Origin: Xenorhabdus miraniensis
GTDB lineage: Bacteria; Pseudomonadota; Gammaproteobacteria; Enterobacterales; Enterobacteriaceae
Direction of reading: 5' to 3'
Length of the DNA: 64,000 bases
Assembly: GCF_002632615.1 (NCBI RefSeq)
Contig: NZ_NITZ01000009.1
Span: 20,677-84,676, forward strand
The position numbers and the translations under genes were made by a program. Below, one piece after another: positions 57,410 to 64,000 of the stretch. Numbering within the stretch: position 1 is the first letter of the stretch; each line of letters begins with the position of its first letter. The notes beneath the pieces are model-generated. The model saw nothing but the letters and a program-made list of their open reading frames with translations. It ran no database searches and was not told where the DNA came from.

Positions 57410-59109
57410 TGAATAAACCCAATAAACTGACTCAGACAGATATCAAAGCATTACTGTTATTTCTAGCTTTCACGTTGCTTTATTTATTACCTGGTATTTA
57501 TGGGCATACTCCCTGGAAACAAGATGAAAATTATAGTTTTGGTATTATTCAAACCATGTATGAAACGGGAAATTGGTTAGTGCCCAAAAACGCGGGGCAA
57601 CCTTTTATGGAAAAGCCCCCTCTGTATTATTGGACAGCAACCTCGTTTATACATTTATTGTCCTCTTGGCTTCCGATGTATGATGCAGCCAGAACCGCCA
57701 CTTTATTTTTTTCTATAATCAATTTTTCCTTTTTTATTTTGTTATCCCGGCGTGTATTTGATGCCAGACACTTTACAGACAGCCGGATATGGATTGCCTT
57801 TGCGTTGTATGTAAGTGCTCCCGGTTTGGTTCGTCACAGTCACGATATGTTTACTGATACCTCATTGATAGCAGGAACAACCATCGGCTTATATGGTTTA
57901 CTGGGATTAATCAAACAAGAAAAAACCAGTTACTCCTGTTTATGGTTAATTATCGGTACGGTTATGACATTGTTATCAAAAGGGGTATTTATTCCGGGAT
58001 TATTATGGATTTGCTTGCTTCTTGCCCCCGTTTTTCTAAAACAGTGTCGAACTAAACAATATGGGTTAAATACTTTCTTGTCAGGCGTTATTGCACTGGT
58101 ATTCATCCTGCCGTGGCCAGTCATGTTACTTATTGAACATCCTGATTTATTTAAAGTCTGGTTTTGGGATAACAATATCGGTCGCTTTTTAGGTTTCTCT
58201 GTTGAAGACCTCGGAGCCAGAGGTAATTTGACCATGATCCCCGAAGCCGTGCTTTTATTCGCTCTGCCATCAGGTGTTTTAGCTTTCATCTTCATATTAA
58301 TGAATCCAATCAAGTCATTATCTGATGAGCACTATTTCCTTTGCTCCGCATTTGTTGTATTAGGTGTTGTTCTATTGCAAATATCAGCCTCTGGCCGGGC
58401 ATTATATTTACTGCCTTTTATTGCACCTATGGCTATTTTAGCAACAGAGACTTTCATTAAAATACCTCAAATAATCTATAAATATTTAACCTTATTTTCC
58501 TCCATACTTTGGTCTGTTCTGATTATATTTTTATGGGTCTGTTATTTCTTAGCACTTTCCACGGATTATAAACACTGGTTAACGCCACTTGGCAGATGGT
58601 TGCCAATGAGTTATCAGATACATTTTTCTGGATTTATATTTACTATCGCTGTTTTAATTACGGCAATATGGGTAGCCAAAAATTGGCTTATTTCTAAATC
58701 TCCCGCTTTGCACGCCGCACAAAACTGGGTTCTGGGTATTGCCACAGTTTGGGGATTAGTCTTTACATTATTTGTCGGTTGGATTGACTACACCAAAGGT
58801 TATCAAGGCACTTTTCTTGATTTAAAGGAGAAGTTAGCAGGGGTATATCGATATAATGACTGCATGGCTTCATATAATATTGGTGAATCTGAAGCTCCAA
58901 TGCTCTATTACTATGCCCATATTTTGCATCAACAACAGAAAACCTTTGATGCCCCCAAAAAATGTGATTGGTTGCTTGTTTTATTTTTATCTGAAGAGAT
59001 AGATCCTGCACCTAAAGGCATGGTGTTATTTTGGCAGGGGCATAGGCCAGGTCAAGATCGTGAAAATTTGGTGGTTTATAAAAAGGTGGGGTTGGAAGAT
59101 AATAAATAA
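57409..59109 (+). CDS. Glycosyltransferase family 39/ArnT-like membrane protein
   Basis: 566 residues with about 11-12 predicted membrane helices and a C-terminal periplasmic domain of about 100 residues. The first periplasmic loop carries GHTPWKQDENYSFGIIQTMY (about 33-52), with the acidic pair typical of GT-C enzymes (PMT/ArnT superfamily). GQPFMEKPPLYYWT (about 64-77) is a strong family signature, and HSHDMFTDTSLIAG follows around 145. Such enzymes move a sugar from a polyprenyl-phosphate donor onto lipid A, protein or another envelope acceptor. ArnT itself is possible, but no arn genes are nearby and the protein is diverged, so no symbol is given. Low GC suggests acquisition. ATG 57409 is preferred to TTG 57406. 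Confidence 0.85.
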   Translation: MNKPNKLTQTDIKALLLFLAFTLLYLLPGIYGHTPWKQDENYSFGIIQTMYETGNWLVPKNAGQPFMEKPPLYYWTATSFIHLLSSWLPMYDAARTATLFFSIINFSFFILLSRRVFDARHFTDSRIWIAFALYVSAPGLVRHSHDMFTDTSLIAGTTIGLYGLLGLIKQEKTSYSCLWLIIGTVMTLLSKGVFIPGLLWICLLLAPVFLKQCRTKQYGLNTFLSGVIALVFILPWPVMLLIEHPDLFKVWFWDNNIGRFLGFSVEDLGARGNLTMIPEAVLLFALPSGVLAFIFILMNPIKSLSDEHYFLCSAFVVLGVVLLQISASGRALYLLPFIAPMAILATETFIKIPQIIYKYLTLFSSILWSVLIIFLWVCYFLALSTDYKHWLTPLGRWLPMSYQIHFSGFIFTIAVLITAIWVAKNWLISKSPALHAAQNWVLGIATVWGLVFTLFVGWIDYTKGYQGTFLDLKEKLAGVYRYNDCMASYNIGESEAPMLYYYAHILHQQQKTFDAPKKCDWLLVLFLSEEIDPAPKGMVLFWQGHRPGQDRENLVVYKKVGLEDNK

Positions 59110-59112
59110 TTT

Positions 59113-59143
59113 AAATAAAGCGCCATTAAATGGCGCTTTATTT
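59113..59143. terminator. Strong terminator after the glycosyltransferase gene
   Basis: AAATAAAGCGCCAT and ATGGCGCTTTATTT form a perfect 14-bp stem with a 3-base loop. T residues close the stem and AATTAGG follows. Confidence 0.8.
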
Positions 59144-59314
59144 AATTAGGACAAATACCAACTTGACTCCAAGAATCAATGACAATAAATCGAATTACGT
59201 CCAAAAATATTTTTATAGAATGTATAAGTTTTTTCAAGATAATCATAGGGTTCATTAGCAGCTACATCCTTGCTTGGATACTTCTATTTTTCAAGGCTCA
59301 AAAAGAGTTATCCC

Positions 59315-59440
59315 ATGATTAATCAAACAATAATAAATTATCTGCACTCGGTTTATCCTGAGTTAGAAATTGATACCCGTTATCTCAGGGGATATCCCTC
59401 TGAAAAAATATCAAAATTTGAACTGCACCCCAAAAGTTAG
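59315..59440 (+). pseudogene. 41-codon ORF truncated at an IS-like junction
   Basis: ATG 59315 opens MINQTIINYLHSVYPELEID and runs 41 codons to a TAG at 59438. The last seven codons (EL HPKS) are already inside the IS3-like terminal sequence. The natural-looking N-terminus with an abrupt end in foreign sequence suggests the 5' remnant of a gene cut by an insertion. No family was recognised. Confidence 0.4.
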
Positions 59441-59525
59441 GCATTAATTGATTAAGGTGCAGTTTTATGAAACAGTCGCATGCCCTTAAATTAAGACTGA
59501 CAATAGTCAGGCAATATTTTGTCTG
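59419..59525 (+). mobile_element. IS3-family-like scar (left end and start of orfA)
   Basis: TGAACTGCACCCCAAAAGTT (59419-59438) looks like the terminal repeat of an IS150/IS3-group element; AACTGCACC is repeated inverted at 59456-59464 (GGTGCAGTT). It is followed by a would-be orfA start at 59467 (MKQSHALKLRLTIVRQYF) that resembles the N-terminus of IS3-group OrfA (…EKRLEVVNHYF). After about 18 codons the similarity stops and the sequence runs into the thiQ 3' end. The rest of the element is gone. Confidence 0.5.
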
Positions 59526-59541
59526 TGTAAAATGTCAAAAT

Positions 59542-60237
59542 TCAACCTATCCCTAAAACCGCCGCCTCAGCCGCCTCTCCACTCATCAATTTCTCTGTTG
59601 CACCATCATAACGAATTTTCCCATCCACAATCAGTAACGAACGTGGAGCGATTTTTGCAGCGTCATCGAGATTATGAGACACCATCAATAGAGTGATTTG
59701 GCGTTCACGACAGATTTGATCCAGCAATTCCAGCATTTCATTGCGTAAAGCAGGATCAAGTGCTGAAAAGGGTTCATCCAGCAATAAAATAGGCTGATGG
59801 CGAACCAAGCAACGCGCTAATGCTGCGCGTTGGCGTTGACCGCCAGAAAGTTGAGCGGGTAAGCGAGAGAGGCATTCCTCCAGCGATACCTGAGTAGCGA
59901 TCTGCTGGAGTGTTTGCTTTTGTTCGGTATTTAAGCGCAATCCGGGGTGTAAACCTAAACCAATATTTTGCGCAATGGTTAAATGGGAAAACAGATTGTT
60001 TTCCTGAAATAACATAGAAACGGGCCGCTTAGAAGGAGGAGTATACGTATGATCTTCATTATTCAGCCAGATTTTGCCATGCTCAGGAAATTGGAAGCCC
60101 GCCATTAAACTTAATAAGGTACTTTTGCCTGCTCCGCTTGGACCGAGGATCGCAATGCGTTCCCCGGCTTTAACGTTCACATCAAACTGCATGGCAAGAT
60201 GTTCGTAAGTATAAGTGACATTATCGAGTTTAATCAT
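59542..60237 (-). CDS. thiQ: Thiamine ABC transporter ATP-binding protein ThiQ
   Basis: 231 residues from ATG at 60237 ([20 protein letters not shown]); the frame is open for 65 more codons, inside thiP, without family support. ABC ATPase: Walker [10 protein letters not shown] (about 32-40), Q-loop [11 protein letters not shown], signature [15 protein letters not shown] (about 128-142), Walker [14 protein letters not shown] (about 148-160) and the switch His in MVSHNLDDA. Powers thiamine/TPP import with ThiP and ThiB. It overlaps thiP by 8 bases and is followed by the IS-like scar. Confidence 0.97.
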   Translation of the reverse strand: MIKLDNVTYTYEHLAMQFDVNVKAGERIAILGPSGAGKSTLLSLMAGFQFPEHGKIWLNNEDHTYTPPSKRPVSMLFQENNLFSHLTIAQNIGLGLHPGLRLNTEQKQTLQQIATQVSLEECLSRLPAQLSGGQRQRAALARCLVRHQPILLLDEPFSALDPALRNEMLELLDQICRERQITLLMVSHNLDDAAKIAPRSLLIVDGKIRYDGATEKLMSGEAAEAAVLGIG

Positions 60238-61834
60238 GGCGTCGGCTCGGTAGACGTTCAATAACAGTGAATAAAATAAAACAGAGAAGGAGCAGTAAGA
60301 ACGCGGTGACTGCACCATCCTGACTGCGGTATGCCCCAATTTGTTGATAAAGATAGAAGGGCAGAGTACGGAAATCTTCGTTGCCAAATAATGCGACAAC
60401 CCCAAAATCACCAATTGACAATACACAGGCAAAAGCCAGTGCTTGTGCTAATGGGATTTTCAGTGCTTTAAGCTCAATGAGACGCAGCCGATGAATACCC
60501 TGAATATTGAGGGAACGGCATAGAGGGTTGTAGCGTTCAGCCAGATCGCGCATAGGATTTTCTAATACTTTTAGAGCATAAGGGATCGCCATCAGTGCGT
60601 TGGTCAAGATAACCAATCCGTAAGGTGATTGGGGTATGCCAATAGTGGTATTCAGTAAAAGGAAAAAACCTGTAGCAAGGACAATGCCCGGCATGGCAAG
60701 AATTAACAAGCCACTGGTTTCCATTGCTTGCCCCCAGCGCGATAAATGACGTAAACGTAATTCGCGGCTACTCCATAGCAGCATCATGGTCAGTACGACA
60801 CAAAGTAATCCGGCGCCCAGTGCAATAAAGATGGAAGTGATAAGGGCCTGCCATAAAGCGGGCTGGCTCAAGACAGTAAAAATACTGAGGTTCAGTCCAT
60901 CGACAATGACGGCTAGCAAAGGAGGCAGCAGAAGTAGTAACGCCACGCTAATCAGTAAACCATCGGATAGTTTTCTCAGCCATGAATCCTGTGGATTGCG
61001 CCATTTTCGTTGATGGCTGTAACCGACAGAAAAGGTGCCTTTGAGTTTTTGGCTAAGTAATACCAAGCTGAGGCAGCAAAAAAGTTGTATCAGGGCGAGC
61101 AGGGCAGCTTGAGAGAGATCATAGTCATAACTGATTGCCTGATAAATAGCCAGTTCGATAGTGGTCGCCGCAGGGCCACCACCCAATGCAAGCACAGTGG
61201 CAAAACTGGCAAAACACAGCATGAAAATCAGTGCGCCTGTCGGCAAAATTTGGCGGCGCAGATAAGGCCACTCCACAAAACGAAAATGTTGCCATTCACT
61301 CATACCAAGCTGGGCTGCAAGTTGCCGTTGTTCGATGGCAATATTTTCCAGAGATTGCAGCAATAAGCGTGTTGCCATCGGCATATTAAAGAAGATATGC
61401 GCCAGTAGAATTCCTTGCAACCCATAAGGCGTAAAACGGTATTCCACCCCTATCCATTGGGAAATATTTGCCAGCCAGCCGGTTTGACCATAAACAGTGA
61501 GAATACCAAACAGAGCGACCAAAACAGGAAGGATCAATGTCATTGCGCATAAGCGCAGAAACAACATTTTGCCCGGAAAATGGCGGCGATAAAGCGCCCT
61601 TGCGAGGAAAATGCCGGGTATTACCGATAATACGGCAGATAAGAACGCTTGCCAGAAGGTGAACTGAATAACATGCCAGAGATAACTGTCATGCAGGAAT
61701 GTCTGCCAGTTGCTTTCAGGCGCATTGAACCACAGCGTCCCAAATGCTGACAGGGCAACGATAATTAACAGGCCGGAGGCAATAACCCCCGGCAATATCC
61801 AACCCGCAATTAACGGCTGACAGCGCTTTGCCAT
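60230..61834 (-). CDS. thiP: Thiamine ABC transporter permease ThiP
   Basis: 534 residues from ATG at 61834 ([16 protein letters not shown], as in E. coli MATRRQPLIPGW); another ATG lies 4 codons upstream. About 12 membrane helices in two homologous halves, each ending in an EAA-type loop that contacts Thi[21 protein letters not shown] at about 180-199 and the corresponding [19 protein letters not shown] in the second half. Overlaps thiB by 25 bases at its 5' end and thiQ at its 3' end, so translation is coupled through the operon. Confidence 0.97.
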   Translation of the reverse strand: MAKRCQPLIAGWILPGVIASGLLIIVALSAFGTLWFNAPESNWQTFLHDSYLWHVIQFTFWQAFLSAVLSVIPGIFLARALYRRHFPGKMLFLRLCAMTLILPVLVALFGILTVYGQTGWLANISQWIGVEYRFTPYGLQGILLAHIFFNMPMATRLLLQSLENIAIEQRQLAAQLGMSEWQHFRFVEWPYLRRQILPTGALIFMLCFASFATVLALGGGPAATTIELAIYQAISYDYDLSQAALLALIQLFCCLSLVLLSQKLKGTFSVGYSHQRKWRNPQDSWLRKLSDGLLISVALLLLLPPLLAVIVDGLNLSIFTVLSQPALWQALITSIFIALGAGLLCVVLTMMLLWSSRELRLRHLSRWGQAMETSGLLILAMPGIVLATGFFLLLNTTIGIPQSPYGLVILTNALMAIPYALKVLENPMRDLAERYNPLCRSLNIQGIHRLRLIELKALKIPLAQALAFACVLSIGDFGVVALFGNEDFRTLPFYLYQQIGAYRSQDGAVTAFLLLLLCFILFTVIERLPSRRHD

Positions 61835-62823
61835 ATACGGATCCATTTGGTACGGTGTTTTGCCACATCATCTGCATTGAATAGCAGGGATTTCTCAGGA
61901 ACCGTGAGTTGCTTGAAAACCTCAGGTAAAGGAATATCAATCACGGGATACATCCATTGGGTTGTCGGAAGGGCTTGCTGGAATGCCGGCGATACCATGA
62001 AATTCATGAACTTTTGTGCCAGCTCAGGCTGTTTGCTTGAGGCTAATTGGGCTGCGACTTCAATCTGCAAATAATGCCCTTCCTCGAATATCGCCGCCGC
62101 ATAGTTATCTTTTTTCTCTGACATGATGTGATAACCCGGTGAAGTGGTATAGCTCAGCACCATATCACCTTCGCCTTTCAGGAACAGGCCATAGGCTTCA
62201 CTCCACCCTTTCGTGACAGTAAGCGTCTTTTTGGCTACTTTCTGCCACTCCTGTGCGGTGTTATCGCCATAGAGATCCTGCATCCAGAGCAGGAAGCCCA
62301 AGCCCGGAGTACTGGTGCGCGGGTCTTGATAAATAATCTTCCAGTTCTGGTGACTATTGATTAATTCATCCATACTTTTTGGTGGATGAGGTAAGGTGTT
62401 CTTGTTGTAAATGAAGGCAAAGTAACCGTAATCGTAAGGAATAAATGTTGTATTGTTCCATGAGATGGGTAATTTCAGTTTTGATACATCAACATGGCTT
62501 GTTGTGAACAATCCTGTTTGTTGGGCGGCTTGGATCAAGTTGTTATCCAATCCCAGCACGATATCTGCTGATGTTTTTTTGCCTTCCATTCTCAAACGGT
62601 TCAGTAGGGATACGCCATCTTCCAGAGCAACAAGTTTCAGTTCACAACCACACTCTGCTTCAAAGGCTTTTTTAATGGCTGGCCCAGCCCCCCATTCAGA
62701 GGCAAATGAATCATAAGTGTAAACTGTCAATGTTGGCTTCGATTGAGATGCTTGGGCAAAGACACAGGCAGAAATCAATAGCGTACTGATGGCGATAAAG
62801 CTGAAAAATAATTTCTTAAACAC
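61810..62823 (-). CDS. thiB: Thiamine-binding periplasmic protein ThiB (TbpA)
   Basis: 337 residues (E. coli 327). Signal peptide of about 24 residues ending VFAQA. The family 1 solute-binding fold: PTLTVYTYDSFASEWGAGPA at 29-48, FEAECGCELKLVALEDG (about 54-70, containing the Cys pair), DIVLGLDNNLIQ and SWNNTTFIPYDYGYFAFIYN. It delivers thiamine, thiamine phosphate and TPP to ThiPQ. First gene of thiBPQ, under the TPP riboswitch at 62936-63026. Confidence 0.97.
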   Translation of the reverse strand: MFKKLFFSFIAISTLLISACVFAQASQSKPTLTVYTYDSFASEWGAGPAIKKAFEAECGCELKLVALEDGVSLLNRLRMEGKKTSADIVLGLDNNLIQAAQQTGLFTTSHVDVSKLKLPISWNNTTFIPYDYGYFAFIYNKNTLPHPPKSMDELINSHQNWKIIYQDPRTSTPGLGFLLWMQDLYGDNTAQEWQKVAKKTLTVTKGWSEAYGLFLKGEGDMVLSYTTSPGYHIMSEKKDNYAAAIFEEGHYLQIEVAAQLASSKQPELAQKFMNFMVSPAFQQALPTTQWMYPVIDIPLPEVFKQLTVPEKSLLFNADDVAKHRTKWIRIWQSAVSR

Positions 62824-62935
62824 TTTGCTCTCCTGTACTTATGGACATTAGTTATTAACGTTCGTTATTGGCAGATTGGCAAAGGATCTGAGAAGGTGCT
62901 AAATGATAATTACTTATTTTATATCAATGACTAGC

Positions 62936-63026
62936 GTCTCAAATCCCTACGCCGGTACTAACCGGTTCAGGTTCGACGGGTTTGTTCTCAGCAAAACTGT
63001 TTTATTACAGCCGCACCCCGTTGAGA
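62936..63026 (-). promoter_or_regulatory. TPP riboswitch (THI box) upstream of thiBPQ
   Basis: On the minus strand: CAACGGGGTGCGGCTG, a variable stem, GCTGAGAACAAACCCGT, CGAACCTGAACCGGTTAGTA and CCGGCGTAGGGATTTGAG, the complete conserved blocks of the TPP aptamer with outer CTC/GAG closure. It represses the thiamine import operon when TPP is abundant. About 110 bases lie between its end and the thiB ATG, leaving room for an expression platform. Confidence 0.95.
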
Positions 63027-63146
63027 TGGCGGTATTGTAGAGACTTAGGCTACGTCTGCAAAGTCCAATCATAGAGGTTTACCGCTTGAGATGAGTGTGA
63101 AACAATTAGCCATCTTTTCAAATGTATTTTATCGAGAGGTAGTCTG

Positions 63147-63677
63147 GTGATCGATGATGATGGCTACCGCCCGAATGTAGGAATTGTAATTTGTAATCGC
63201 CAAGGGCAGGTTCTGTGGGCCCGCCGTTATGGGCAGCATTCCTGGCAGTTTCCTCAGGGGGGTATCAATCCGGGGGAATCACCAGAGCAAGCGATGTATC
63301 GCGAGTTGTTCGAAGAAGTTGGTTTAAGTCGCAAAGACGTACGGGTTCTCGCCTCGACCCGTAGTTGGTTGCGTTACAAATTACCCAAGCGTTTGGTGCG
63401 TTGGGATACAAAGCCTGTTTGTATTGGGCAAAAGCAACGCTGGTTTTTATTGCAGTTGCTGTGTAATGAAGCAGATATTAATGTGCAGCGCAGTAATACG
63501 CCGGAATTTGATGGCTGGCGTTGGGTTAGTTATTGGTATCCTGTCCGGCAAGTGGTTTCCTTTAAACGGGATGTATACCGCCGCGTGATGAAAGAATTTT
63601 CTTCCATTGTGATGCCAATACAGGAATCTGCTTCACAGATACATTCACCTTATTTACATCGTCGTAGAAGAAGTTAG
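63147..63677 (+). CDS. rppH: RNA pyrophosphohydrolase RppH
   Basis: 176 residues, the E. coli length, with a GTG start ([20 protein letters not shown]) and SD GAGAGG. Removes pyrophosphate from 5'-triphosphorylated RNA to start RNase E-dependent decay. The Nudix box is [20 protein letters not shown] and the following VG (about 38-59). WQFPQGG precedes it, and [16 protein letters not shown] near 136-151 is typical of RppH. It lies 9 bases before ptsP, as in E. coli. Confidence 0.98.
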   Translation: MIDDDGYRPNVGIVICNRQGQVLWARRYGQHSWQFPQGGINPGESPEQAMYRELFEEVGLSRKDVRVLASTRSWLRYKLPKRLVRWDTKPVCIGQKQRWFLLQLLCNEADINVQRSNTPEFDGWRWVSYWYPVRQVVSFKRDVYRRVMKEFSSIVMPIQESASQIHSPYLHRRRRS

Positions 63678-63686
63678 GTAATTGTT

Positions 63687-64000
63687 ATGCTCACGCGCTT
63701 ACGGGAAATTGTCGAAAAAGTGGCTATGACAGCTAATTTATCTGAAGCGCTTGAGCTGTTGGTCAATGAAACTTGTCAGGCAATGAACACGGATGTCTGT
63801 TCTATTTATCTGGCAGATCATCAGCGACATTGTTATTACCTAATGGCAACCAAAGGGTTGAGAAAACCCCGGGGTCAAGCGATCAGTCTGGCCTTTGATG
63901 AAGGCGTCGTGGGCGAAGTCGGGCGTTTGTCTGAATTAATCAATCTCGCAGATGTTCGCGAACATCCTAGTTTCAAATATATCCCCCAAGTCAAGGAAGA
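63687..64000 (+). CDS. ptsP: PTS-Ntr enzyme I PtsP, N-terminal part (runs out of the window)
   Basis: ATG 63687 opens MLTRLREIVEKVAMTANLSE, and the frame stays open to the window end (about 104 codons). The visible part is the N-terminal GAF domain (EALELLVNETCQAMNTDVCSIYLAD and LMATKGLRKPRGQAISLAFDEGVVG, read in segments), which distinguishes PtsP from the sugar-PTS enzyme I and senses glutamine and 2-oxoglutarate. The phosphorylation His domain lies outside. It feeds phosphate to NPr and EIIA-Ntr. Confidence 0.95.
   Translation, partial: MLTRLREIVEKVAMTANLSEALELLVNETCQAMNTDVCSIYLADHQRHCYYLMATKGLRKPRGQAISLAFDEGVVGEVGRLSELINLADVREHPSFKYIPQVKE

Noticed and set aside
60238..60432. N-terminal extension of ThiQ by 65 codons
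   Set aside because: The extension lies within thiP and has no family counterpart; [13 protein letters not shown] at 60237 is the standard start.

Overview
The window is enterobacterial chromosome. Gene content and order match the E. coli K-12 rpoD-dnaG-rpsU-tsaD, folB-cca-ygiM-ygiF-glnE-hldE, ribB-ygiD-ygiC-ygiB-tolC-nudF-cpdA-yqiA-parE-parC-plsC-ftsP, folA-apaH-apaG-rsmA-pdxA-surA-lptD-djlA-rluA-rapA-polB and thiBPQ/rppH-ptsP neighbourhoods. Moderate GC, AT-rich accessory genes, and protein sequences clearly diverged from E. coli point to the Morganellaceae, most likely Xenorhabdus or a close relative. The genus is an inference from gene flavour and was not tested by a search.

Layout. (1) 1-1592: AT-rich accessory genes: the tail of a protein resembling type VI secretion spike-associated proteins, a DUF6402-like protein and a small membrane protein. 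(2) 1755-7914: a compact HK97-type head and packaging module in the order capsid, protease, portal, head closure, connector, HNH, TerS, TerL. There are no tail, lysis, replication or integrase genes in view. This is the arrangement of capsid-forming phage-inducible chromosomal islands (cf-PICIs), not of an ordinary prophage. (3) 8045-9963: an AT-rich FRG-domain gene in the usual cargo position, then a strongly structured RNA candidate (about 9490-9656) leading into a Ner/SfsB-like regulator. (4) tRNA-Ile2(CAU) at 10284-10359, whose 3' end faces the island and is the probable attachment site. (5) 10587-63677: core genome, with the rpsU-dnaG-rpoD operon, tRNA modification and repair (tsaD, cca), lipid, folate, LPS and riboflavin genes, TolC, topoisomerase IV, the lptD-surA-pdxA-rsmA-apaG-apaH operon, rapA, polB and the thiamine ABC transporter. 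(6) The window ends inside ptsP.

Regulatory RNA is well represented: an FMN riboswitch before ribB, a TPP riboswitch before thiBPQ, a terminator-ended sRNA-like element before ygiD, and the multi-branched RNA next to the island. Local oddities in the core genome include a CCA-adding enzyme whose HD phosphohydrolase motif is destroyed, a YgiF without a full CHAD domain, Gly instead of Ser at the quinolone-contact position of ParC, a glycosyltransferase preceded by an eight-codon coupled leader ORF, 16-bp tandem repeats before rluA, and an IS3-like scar beside thiQ.

The strongest candidates for new biology are the tailless packaging island with its FRG cargo gene and the adjacent structured RNA.
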